Source: Verrucomicrobiota bacterium
GTDB lineage: Bacteria; Verrucomicrobiota; Lentisphaeria; Oligosphaerales; Oligosphaeraceae
Assembly: GCA_019136135.1 (NCBI GenBank)
Contig: JAGVUR010000185.1
Coordinates: 1 to 64,000, forward strand
DNA: 64,000 nucleotides
Reading direction: 5' to 3'
Part shown: piece after piece, positions 53,888 to 61,557 of the stretch
Layout of the letters: every line of letters starts with the position of its first letter
How positions within the stretch are numbered: position 1 is the first letter of the stretch
Translations under genes and position numbers: made by a program
The notes under the pieces: generated by a model
The model's database searches: none
What the model was told of the DNA's origin: nothing
What the model saw: the letters and a program-made list of their open reading frames with translations, nothing else

Positions 53888-56062
53888 ATGAAGCTACCCC
53901 ACAAGTTATTGTTGTTGTGTGTTATATCCGTGATGATTTCAATCATTTCGTTGATTGGGATTCATCACGGGCTTCGCTTGGTTTCGGTATCGGGTCAGAT
54001 TCGCGGTTTGGCCGTTGAGTTTCAGGCGCAGGTTCTGGCACTGGATCAGCTTCGCGATCGCCAGATGATTCAGCGTGACTTGTTGGGTTTGGTTGACACT
54101 CTTGACGAGTTGGGTCGCATGTTGGATAAGGTTGGACCATCGGTTCAGTTTCATCGTTCTGACCTATCTGAATTGCGCGAAGAGATTTCGCGTTTATCCG
54201 AGCAGGGGAAGTCTGCGTTTCGTTCTCAGGATTTGGAGCGTTATGCCAGTTATTCGAGTTTATGGCAAAGTTTGTCTCGGATGTGCGAATGGGAGGGTGA
54301 GCGTGGTTCGTTGTATGTGAAGGTATTTTCGCTGGGATGGATTCTTGGCTTGGTTCTGGTGGGGATTTTTGGATGTTTGATCTATTGGCTTGACTACCAT
54401 CGGAAGCTGAATCAGATCAGTTGTCAGCTTGCGGTATGGTCCGGGGCAGATGATTCAGCGGGGTTTCATCCTCTGGCGAACCTCGGTGACATTGAGAAGT
54501 ACTTGACCCGATTGCACGCCCAGCGCAAAGAGCGTTCTGAAGGCGAAGGGGCATTTTTGGCGGAGATGAGCCACGAAATTCGAACGCCCTTGAACGGAAT
54601 CATCGGTTTTTTGAGCAATTTGGGCGAGACTCAGCTGAATGCGCAGCAGAAGCAGTATTTGAAGATCATCGAATCAAGTGCCCGCAGCTTGTTGCATGTC
54701 ATCAGTGAAATCTTGGATTATTCGAAGATCAATGCGGGTGCGATGGAGCTTGAGATTGTCGCCTTTGACTTGCGTGCATTGGCTGAGGACAGGATTGCAT
54801 TGGCGTCACAGCTAGCCAAGGCAAAGGGCTTGAAAATGAATCTTGTATTTCCTGGGCACGAAGCGGTTATCGTGCGCGGAGATCCAAACCGGCTTAGGCA
54901 GGTCCTGGATAATCTTCTGGGAAATGCCGTGAAATTCACGAATCGCGGTGAGATCTGCTTGGAAATTCAAACCGGGAATGCAGATGACAACCAAGTGGTG
55001 GTCGATATCGCGGTGAAGGATACAGGAATCGGAATCGCACAGGAAAAACTGGCCAATCTGTTCCAACCCTTTACGCAGGCAGATAGCAGCGTCAGCAGAA
55101 AGTACGGAGGAACTGGACTGGGATTGTGCATCTCAAGCAGCCTCGTCAAACTCATGGGAGGTAAATTGGAAGTCTGGAGCCGATTGGGGGAAGGCTCCAG
55201 ATTCTATTTCATGCTCACAATGTGCAGGGCAAGAGCTGAAGAACAAGTCAGGCTGCCGGGAAGCTTCAAAATCAATCTCCCAAGACAAGAACTCAAAAAA
55301 CATTGGGCGCTGCTGGTTGACGATACCCCGACGAATCTCTTCCTCCTCGAAACAGTCTGCCAAAGCGTAGGATTGCCGTATCGTACCGCTAACAATGGAG
55401 CAGAAGCAGTAGAACTGTGCCTGAAACAAAAATTCGACGTGATTTTCATGGATATCCAAATGCCTGTGATGGACGGATATACGGCTATCAGGGAAATCAG
55501 GAAGCTGCCGACTAGCGGGATGACGGCAATCGTCGCGCTGACGGCCTCGGCTTTCCCGGAAGACGTGGAACGAGCGCTCGCGGCAGGGGCAACCGGGTTC
55601 ATCGCAAAGCCTTTCGAACGAAATCAACTCCTCATGTGCATCGCAGATGCCTTGCTGCTGGAACCAGAACGGGAAATGCTGCCTGAGAATGACGTCATTG
55701 AAGACGATGACGAGGCGACGATCAGGCACATGCACGACTTCATGAGGGAACAATACCAAATCTCGCTGGGCGAGATCAAGATGACGCTGGCGCAGACAGT
55801 CTCCGATTGGAGACCGCTCCTGGATAATCTCGGAATCTATGCGAAAAAGGGGAATGTGCCTGATACGAAAGCGATCTTGCATCGCCTGAAAGGGCAGCTG
55901 TCGTCGATTGGCTTGACTCGTCAATCGGAGCAAGCGGCTTTGATTATGGAATGCCTGTCTGGCGACGAGGTGACGGAACAGGCTTTGGCCAGCATCGAGG
56001 AGCTGATTGGTGAACTAGGACGGATCTTCAAGGTTCTGGAACAAGATGTGACTGTGGGCTAG
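53888..56062 (+). CDS. Hybrid sensor histidine kinase with receiver and HPt domains
   Basis: 724 residues from the ATG at 53888 (GGAGG upstream); a GTG ten codons earlier is an alternative. Two membrane segments (about 12-32 and 142-165) enclose a periplasmic helical sensor. Then phospho-acceptor H229 (EMSHEIRTPLNGII), ATP-binding domain (N box DNLLGNAVKFTN, G box KDTGIGIAQEKLANLFQPF), a receiver with D522 (FMDIQMPVMDG) and a C-terminal HPt domain with H665 (ILHRLKGQLSSIGL). A full phosphorelay in one protein, lacking only a final regulator; that partner is not nearby. It precedes the GT-C and ligase genes and may control surface glycan synthesis. Coding composition flips from G/T-rich (54301-54360, 47 of 60 bases) to A/C-rich (about 55240-55800). 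Confidence 0.93.
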   Translation: MKLPHKLLLLCVISVMISIISLIGIHHGLRLVSVSGQIRGLAVEFQAQVLALDQLRDRQMIQRDLLGLVDTLDELGRMLDKVGPSVQFHRSDLSELREEISRLSEQGKSAFRSQDLERYASYSSLWQSLSRMCEWEGERGSLYVKVFSLGWILGLVLVGIFGCLIYWLDYHRKLNQISCQLAVWSGADDSAGFHPLANLGDIEKYLTRLHAQRKERSEGEGAFLAEMSHEIRTPLNGIIGFLSNLGETQLNAQQKQYLKIIESSARSLLHVISEILDYSKINAGAMELEIVAFDLRALAEDRIALASQLAKAKGLKMNLVFPGHEAVIVRGDPNRLRQVLDNLLGNAVKFTNRGEICLEIQTGNADDNQVVVDIAVKDTGIGIAQEKLANLFQPFTQADSSVSRKYGGTGLGLCISSSLVKLMGGKLEVWSRLGEGSRFYFMLTMCRARAEEQVRLPGSFKINLPRQELKKHWALLVDDTPTNLFLLETVCQSVGLPYRTANNGAEAVELCLKQKFDVIFMDIQMPVMDGYTAIREIRKLPTSGMTAIVALTASAFPEDVERALAAGATGFIAKPFERNQLLMCIADALLLEPEREMLPENDVIEDDDEATIRHMHDFMREQYQISLGEIKMTLAQTVSDWRPLLDNLGIYAKKGNVPDTKAILHRLKGQLSSIGLTRQSEQAALIMECLSGDEVTEQALASIEELIGELGRIFKVLEQDVTVG

Positions 56063-56084
56063 GCACGCAAGCGAGTATTAATGG

Positions 56085-57776
56085 ATGGAAAACGGAAGCG
56101 CTCAACAGAAGGGGATCAAGTATGGGGTGTTGGTCGCGCTAGCGTTGTTTGTCCTGTTGGCAGTGTGCCGAATGGGTTTTCCCCTAGGGCAAGATGAAAT
56201 TTCGCATTACTACAAGGTCGCACGGATCTTGTTTTTTGACGGCTATTCGCACCCTGAGGATTTGATTGTTTTTTCGCCTCATTTGTACCCATTGGCCTGT
56301 TGGGGCGTCACCGAATTAGTCGGTGTATTTCGTCCTTGGGCGGTGCAATTGACGGGGATTCTGTGTTGGCTTGGGTGCTTGTTTTCGCTTTGGCGGCTAA
56401 GTTTTGACAGGCGTGATGCATCGATAGCCTGTGCTTTGTGCTTGACGATGCCCGCTGTGCTTCAGGCATCGGTGACGATTGAGATTGACCAGGCGATGTT
56501 GCCTTTATTGGTTTTGCTGTTGTGCTGGTCATTTGATCGTGCATGTTCCGGGAAGTTGGGTTGGCATTGGGTATCGCTGTTGTTTGGCCTGTCCCTTTGG
56601 TGCCGTCCAACGACTCCAGTGGTCTTGGTGCCGGTTTTGCTGGTGTACGCAGGGTTGCGTGTTGGAAGCAGACGTGACGTGATCAAGCCCGCCATCGCTT
56701 TGCTGGCTGGCTTTTTGCTGTTCTTGGGCACCTGGAGTTTGTATGGACTCTTGACGGGAGTGCGTTGGCAAGGCGTGTTCCATTACTTGTGCCGGTCGTT
56801 TACGGAAACGACGGTCGGCGAGCGATCGTCCGGGTTGGGGCGCATTGTGCAAAGCATGATTTATTTAATTTTTTGGGGGTTGAATCCGTTTTTATTGTGT
56901 TGGCTATTGCAGTCATTTGTTTTTGTTGTAAATCGATATCGTCACGCCGGCTATTTGGCTCCTGGGAGTTTGTACGGATTATGTGCGATATGGCTGCTTT
57001 TGGGTTATTCGCTTGTAGGCGGCTCGTTGTTTGGCTTTCCCAAGTACCAAATCAGCGGGATTCCATTGCTTTGCGCCTTTGTGACCATGGTGAATCCGCC
57101 TGATTTTTCATGGCACGATCGCGTGAAGGATCGTGTTGCGGTCTGTTGTTTTATCGTATTGTGTGTTTTGGCTGGATGTTTTGGCTTGGGCGATCCACTT
57201 GAAGTCATGCGCGTGGAGGTGCGTGATTTGGCCTGTCAGGGCGAAGGGATCAAAGGTGTTTTGCTTGGCATGGCGGTGCGGTGCGCGCTGGTTTGGCTTG
57301 CGGTGGCACTGTTCATCCTGTGGTTGGTTTTGAGAAAGAAGATTACGTTGGCGACTGCACTTTTCTTGGCAGCAATTTCGCTCAATGCGGGATTTGCGCT
57401 TCGGCAGACAGCCGGCGGCTATTGCACGGGATATGTATATGGGGATCGGGGCGAGACGAAGCAGGTTGCCAAAATCCTGGCAAAAGCCACGGACAAGCCT
57501 GAACAGGCGATCGCTCCACACGAAGTCCTGTTCTATCTTGATGACTTCAAGCTGGTCAATGATGTCCCCGAAGTCTTCTCGAAAGCTGAAGATTTGCAAG
57601 CGGCATTGCGTGACAGAAAGCCACCCGTGGTCGCTACGTCGCCCCTGGTGTCAACGGTCGCCAATGTCTCGTTGCTGTTGTCAAATCCAGAAATCCGAGA
57701 AATCCTTGATGCGGAATACGAATACCAAAAGGTTGGACGTTACTACGTATGGACGAGAAAAAGCGTTGATCCATAG
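56085..57776 (+). CDS. GT-C membrane glycosyltransferase (PMT/ArnT-like)
   Basis: 563 residues with about eleven membrane segments. The first periplasmic loop carries the catalytic acid pair D37-E38 in FPLGQDEISHYYKVARIL, as in GT39/GT83 enzymes that use polyprenyl-phosphate sugars. A soluble C-terminal part (about 455-563) follows. It could use the undecaprenyl-linked sugar made by a GT2 such as that at 44984-45658. It overlaps no gene but starts 22 bases after the kinase stop and ends 3 bases before the ligase gene, so one transcript is likely. G/T-rich throughout. Confidence 0.8.
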   Translation: MENGSAQQKGIKYGVLVALALFVLLAVCRMGFPLGQDEISHYYKVARILFFDGYSHPEDLIVFSPHLYPLACWGVTELVGVFRPWAVQLTGILCWLGCLFSLWRLSFDRRDASIACALCLTMPAVLQASVTIEIDQAMLPLLVLLLCWSFDRACSGKLGWHWVSLLFGLSLWCRPTTPVVLVPVLLVYAGLRVGSRRDVIKPAIALLAGFLLFLGTWSLYGLLTGVRWQGVFHYLCRSFTETTVGERSSGLGRIVQSMIYLIFWGLNPFLLCWLLQSFVFVVNRYRHAGYLAPGSLYGLCAIWLLLGYSLVGGSLFGFPKYQISGIPLLCAFVTMVNPPDFSWHDRVKDRVAVCCFIVLCVLAGCFGLGDPLEVMRVEVRDLACQGEGIKGVLLGMAVRCALVWLAVALFILWLVLRKKITLATALFLAAISLNAGFALRQTAGGYCTGYVYGDRGETKQVAKILAKATDKPEQAIAPHEVLFYLDDFKLVNDVPEVFSKAEDLQAALRDRKPPVVATSPLVSTVANVSLLLSNPEIREILDAEYEYQKVGRYYVWTRKSVDP

Positions 57777-57779
57777 ATT

Positions 57780-60700
57780 ATGTGTGCGATCTTGATGTAT
57801 TTATTAGGATTTTCCTGCCTGGCTTGGGTAGGGATCGGGAATTTGCCTGCTGCCGTAGGCGATTTGTTTTTGGCGTGCCTGCTGCCGTATGCGGTTGCGG
57901 AGGGGTATCGTCGTCGCCGCGAATTGCTGTCGGTCGTCTCCTCGCTTCCATTTATTTTCTTGAGTTTAAGCCTGTGTTTTTCTCTTTTAGCTTGCGGTAT
58001 TTCTGCCCGTGTTGGCTTTGGTCTATTGAAGGGATGTCAGCTTGTTTGGTACTTGGCTCTTGGTCCTTTGGTGATTTGGAGCTTGGGGAAATTTCGCGAT
58101 TGTCTTCTGAAAGGCTTGGCGATTGGATTTGTGGCGAATTTGGCTGTTGGGTTGGTTCAAGGAGCCTTGAGCCTAGGCGGTCCTTCCGGCGGATTGTTGG
58201 GATCCCGCACGGGTTTTGGGGTTGGGCTTGCTGTGGCGAGTTCGTTGTTGATGGCTCGCGACATGCTGCCGCTTCCGTGGGTAACGGCGCCCTGGGGCAA
58301 TGTGGCGTTGATGGCATATGGGGCGACGGTCAGCGGAATGTCGGGGATTTTCCTGGGATTGGGATCGTTGATGACTCGCTACAGGAATGAATTTGTGATT
58401 CGCGAGCGGCAATTGCAGACAGCTCCCTTTTTGGCATTTGTCCTCGCGGTTATATTGGTGAGTCCGATTCGTCGTGATGCCTTATTGGATAGCGTCACGA
58501 TTCATGATCGCGGGGTTGTTTCGAGTACGGCTGAGGAACTGCCGTTGCGTCGTTGGGCGCAGGAGCGGATTTGCGCATGGCGTGCGATGAGGGCGAAGCC
58601 CTGGTTAGGTACGGGACCTGGAAGTTACCAGTCCACCGTCGGGCAGGCGGAGATTCGGGGGACGTTCAATCGCCCCAGCGAGACGAAGGTCGAGATTCAT
58701 TCTCAGAATGGCTGGCAGGTCTTTGGAGTCGAGTACGGCTTGCCGGCGGCGATCTTGCTGTTGCTGGCGATGCTCGTGCTTGGCATCGATGTAAAGACCC
58801 GATCGATTCGCTGGTCGGTCTTGCTGTTGATCCTTGGGATGATAGTTACTCCGATGCTGGCGAAGGGCTCGGGATTGCTGGTATCGCTGGTGTTGGGGAC
58901 ATGGCTTTCGGGTAGCGAGACCAGGCAGGGTGCTGGTTGGCGATTGATTCCCGTCTGCTTGTTTGGACTGATGCTCCTGTTGTTGCCGGCGATTTGCGCG
59001 AGCGGTTTGTTGCGCGAATCGTCCGAGTCCGCTGAAACTCAAGCCAAGGCAGACTTTGTGCTGGTTATGGAGGCGGAATCGGTTGCGGCGATACGCCCAT
59101 TCCAACAGGAAAATGGATGGATCACCATACCGGACAAGATCCTGGAGAGTGACGAATCCCTGCGCAACGTGGGCCTTGAGTATGACTTCGAGTTGAATGA
59201 AGCCAAGGAATTGGCGCTGTGGCTGAAGGTGAGATGGCAAGACGGATGCGGAAACTCGATTTTCGTCTCCGTTGATGGACAAACCCCTTACTTGGCGGGA
59301 AACGATGGAACGTACAACGCATGGCATTGGATCAGGGCTGGATACCATCGGCTCGACAAAGGAACGCATACCATCAAGTTGCTGCCTAGTGAAGACGGAA
59401 TCCAAATCGATCAAATCCTGCTATGCGACAACCGGGAATTCCATCCGCAAGCCATCCAGGATGACGAGAAAGCCGAGCCAAAACAGGAAGCGTTGAAACA
59501 ATTGCCTGAAATGATCCCGGCGGAACGACAACTCCTGTTCGCAACGGGAGGTCCCTACCGGGGCGGGTACGAAGCCGTGCTGACAACTTTGGGTCTCTCT
59601 TGGATGAAATTGCACGACTACGAACTCGAAAGCGCAGAACTCCTGAAGAAATATACCGTCGTGGCGGCATCGGATCCGTTCAATAAGCCGGCACACCTGG
59701 TGACCTCGGCGCTCAAGGAGTTTGCAGAGGCAGGAGGCAACCTGCTGCTGGAAAACTTCAGGCAAGTGATGGGAGACACAGGAAGGGGAAACCATCATCT
59801 ATGGCCTCCGCTAAGACGACCCTGGTCGCGCAATGGAGGCACCGTAACGGCAGATGATGGCTGGCCATTCCAAGGACTTGAGAAGGGAACAGTGCTCAAA
59901 ATCGCCGACGACATCGCCATGCAAAACCTGCATCAACCAGGCAAGGATTCGCCGTGGAAAGGGTACGGAAGGCAGTTTAGGCACCGCGATGAAGGATACT
60001 CGATCTGGGAACGCGACCTCGGAAAAGGACATGTAATCTATTGCGCGACGCCCTACTGCTTCCAGACGATGTGGCGAAACCGAGACCTGGAACCCGTACT
60101 CAGAAACTTGATCCTCAAGTACGCACAAGACGCAGGGCACCACCCCCTTTGGAATGATTGGACAAGACAAAGCCTCCAACCGAAAGACCCATGCTTCGCA
60201 GATGACTTCATGAGGCAGGAAGACAATCACCCTGGACAACCCTGGATCGTCAAAAGAGGACGCTTCAAATGTACCGGAGACAAACCCGAAAACAGAGAAG
60301 ACGCATTCTCCCTGGTCTGCGCCGAACCAGGCGAAGTCCAAGTCGGAGAAGCCGCTTGGCAAGATGTCGTCATTTCAGCCAGCGTGAAAGGACCGGGACG
60401 AATCGCCGTTCAGGCTGTGACCACCAGCGGCCGTGACCACAAGCTTGAGTATGATGCAGCCACAAGAAAGGTCGAATTGAACGGTGCCAACGCGATCAAT
60501 GTCCGTGGAGCAGAATGGCATCGGCTGTCGCTCCTGGCACGGGCTGGTTGGCTTGAAGCGTATTGCGATGGCAGCCTCGTTGCAAAGATAAAATTGGATA
60601 ATCCAAACGAAACGTTGCATGGAAATCCAGTCTTCGGCTTTTCCGAAATCGGTGGAATGCTCGATGACGTTTCAATCCGTTCCCTGGAGCAAGTCTTGCC

Positions 60701-61538
60701 AGGAACGGATCGGGCGATTGGAGACGAGGGTAGCTGCCTGGCGTTGGCTCGTATAAGCGATGAAGGAATCGAGCGAAACACGATCTTTTCGCCATATGTC
60801 TGGTTCCAGGTTTTGCCTGTTTTCCGCAATGGCGTCAGATTGGCTATGCCGTTGTTTAAGCCTGGTGTTTTGCATACGAACGGGACGGGTTATTTGTTGC
60901 CGGCGAGCAATGAATTGCTGGAGTTTGGCCTGCCGGAGACCGAGGGGTTGGCCGAGATCTACGTCGAAACCCCGTATTGGAAAGACTATGTTTTCAAGAA
61001 GCGGATGACGGATTGGTACGGTTTGGGCGGCAAGTGGGAGCAATTGGAGCGTTGGAGCTGCGATGACAAGTGGAGTTGGCTGGGCGTCGAGACCGAGGAC
61101 CGGGCCGCCTTGTGGAACAAGTTGACCTTGTCGCCGCCCTTTGCGATACGCGCATTTTTGTCATTGGGGGCACGTGATTATTTCAGTAGCGAGTACGATC
61201 ATGGTCAGAATATGAATTTGGTTTTTAACGGGGATGGCGCATCATTGGACAGTGGCTGGCAGGTGCGCGGGATGGATGCCCGTGGTCGTGGGATTGAGTT
61301 GTGGCATGCTGGCCAGCTGGTTGCTTCGAATCGCGAGCTGGGCTTGGGAAGGGGGCATACGTTGCACCACAGCTGGTTCGAGATTGCCGCAGTTGTGCAA
61401 AAAGACAGGATTCGAGTATATTTCGAAGGACGACTTGCAATCAACCATCAATTGCAGGAGCCGATAGGTTCGGGTCAAGTAGGGATTTGGACGGAGAAAA
61501 ACTCGATCCGAGTAGGACGTGTTCAGTTGTCTTGGTGA
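57780..61538 (+). CDS. O-antigen-ligase-like membrane protein fused to a large carbohydrate-binding C-terminus
   Basis: 1252 residues. Residues 1 to about 410: some ten membrane segments with the Wzy/WaaL pattern, including RAMRAKPWLGTGPGSYQST (about 271-289) and the periplasmic H307 in EIHSQNGWQVFGVEYG. Ligase-type enzymes join polyprenyl-linked glycans to lipid A or protein acceptors. The remaining 840 residues lie outside the membrane: a CBM6/malectin-like sandwich (about 427-555), a class I amidotransferase-like domain without clear catalytic residues (about 580-790), a LamG-like sandwich (about 805-970) and a second LamG-like domain (about 1040-1252). Starts 3 bases after the GT-C stop with no good ribosome site, so coupled translation. 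I know of no named family with this architecture. Confidence 0.8.
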   Translation: MCAILMYLLGFSCLAWVGIGNLPAAVGDLFLACLLPYAVAEGYRRRRELLSVVSSLPFIFLSLSLCFSLLACGISARVGFGLLKGCQLVWYLALGPLVIWSLGKFRDCLLKGLAIGFVANLAVGLVQGALSLGGPSGGLLGSRTGFGVGLAVASSLLMARDMLPLPWVTAPWGNVALMAYGATVSGMSGIFLGLGSLMTRYRNEFVIRERQLQTAPFLAFVLAVILVSPIRRDALLDSVTIHDRGVVSSTAEELPLRRWAQERICAWRAMRAKPWLGTGPGSYQSTVGQAEIRGTFNRPSETKVEIHSQNGWQVFGVEYGLPAAILLLLAMLVLGIDVKTRSIRWSVLLLILGMIVTPMLAKGSGLLVSLVLGTWLSGSETRQGAGWRLIPVCLFGLMLLLLPAICASGLLRESSESAETQAKADFVLVMEAESVAAIRPFQQENGWITIPDKILESDESLRNVGLEYDFELNEAKELALWLKVRWQDGCGNSIFVSVDGQTPYLAGNDGTYNAWHWIRAGYHRLDKGTHTIKLLPSEDGIQIDQILLCDNREFHPQAIQDDEKAEPKQEALKQLPEMIPAERQLLFATGGPYRGGYEAVLTTLGLSWMKLHDYELESAELLKKYTVVAASDPFNKPAHLVTSALKEFAEAGGNLLLENFRQVMGDTGRGNHHLWPPLRRPWSRNGGTVTADDGWPFQGLEKGTVLKIADDIAMQNLHQPGKDSPWKGYGRQFRHRDEGYSIWERDLGKGHVIYCATPYCFQTMWRNRDLEPVLRNLILKYAQDAGHHPLWNDWTRQSLQPKDPCFADDFMRQEDNHPGQPWIVKRGRFKCTGDKPENREDAFSLVCAEPGEVQVGEAAWQDVVISASVKGPGRIAVQAVTTSGRDHKLEYDAATRKVELNGANAINVRGAEWHRLSLLARAGWLEAYCDGSLVAKIKLDNPNETLHGNPVFGFSEIGGMLDDVSIRSLEQVLPGTDRAIGDEGSCLALARISDEGIERNTIFSPYVWFQVLPVFRNGVRLAMPLFKPGVLHTNGTGYLLPASNELLEFGLPETEGLAEIYVETPYWKDYVFKKRMTDWYGLGGKWEQLERWSCDDKWSWLGVETEDRAALWNKLTLSPPFAIRAFLSLGARDYFSSEYDHGQNMNLVFNGDGASLDSGWQVRGMDARGRGIELWHAGQLVASNRELGLGRGHTLHHSWFEIAAVVQKDRIRVYFEGRLAINHQLQEPIGSGQVGIWTEKNSIRVGRVQLSW

Positions 61539-61557
61539 TAAAAAACAGGAGCTGGAG

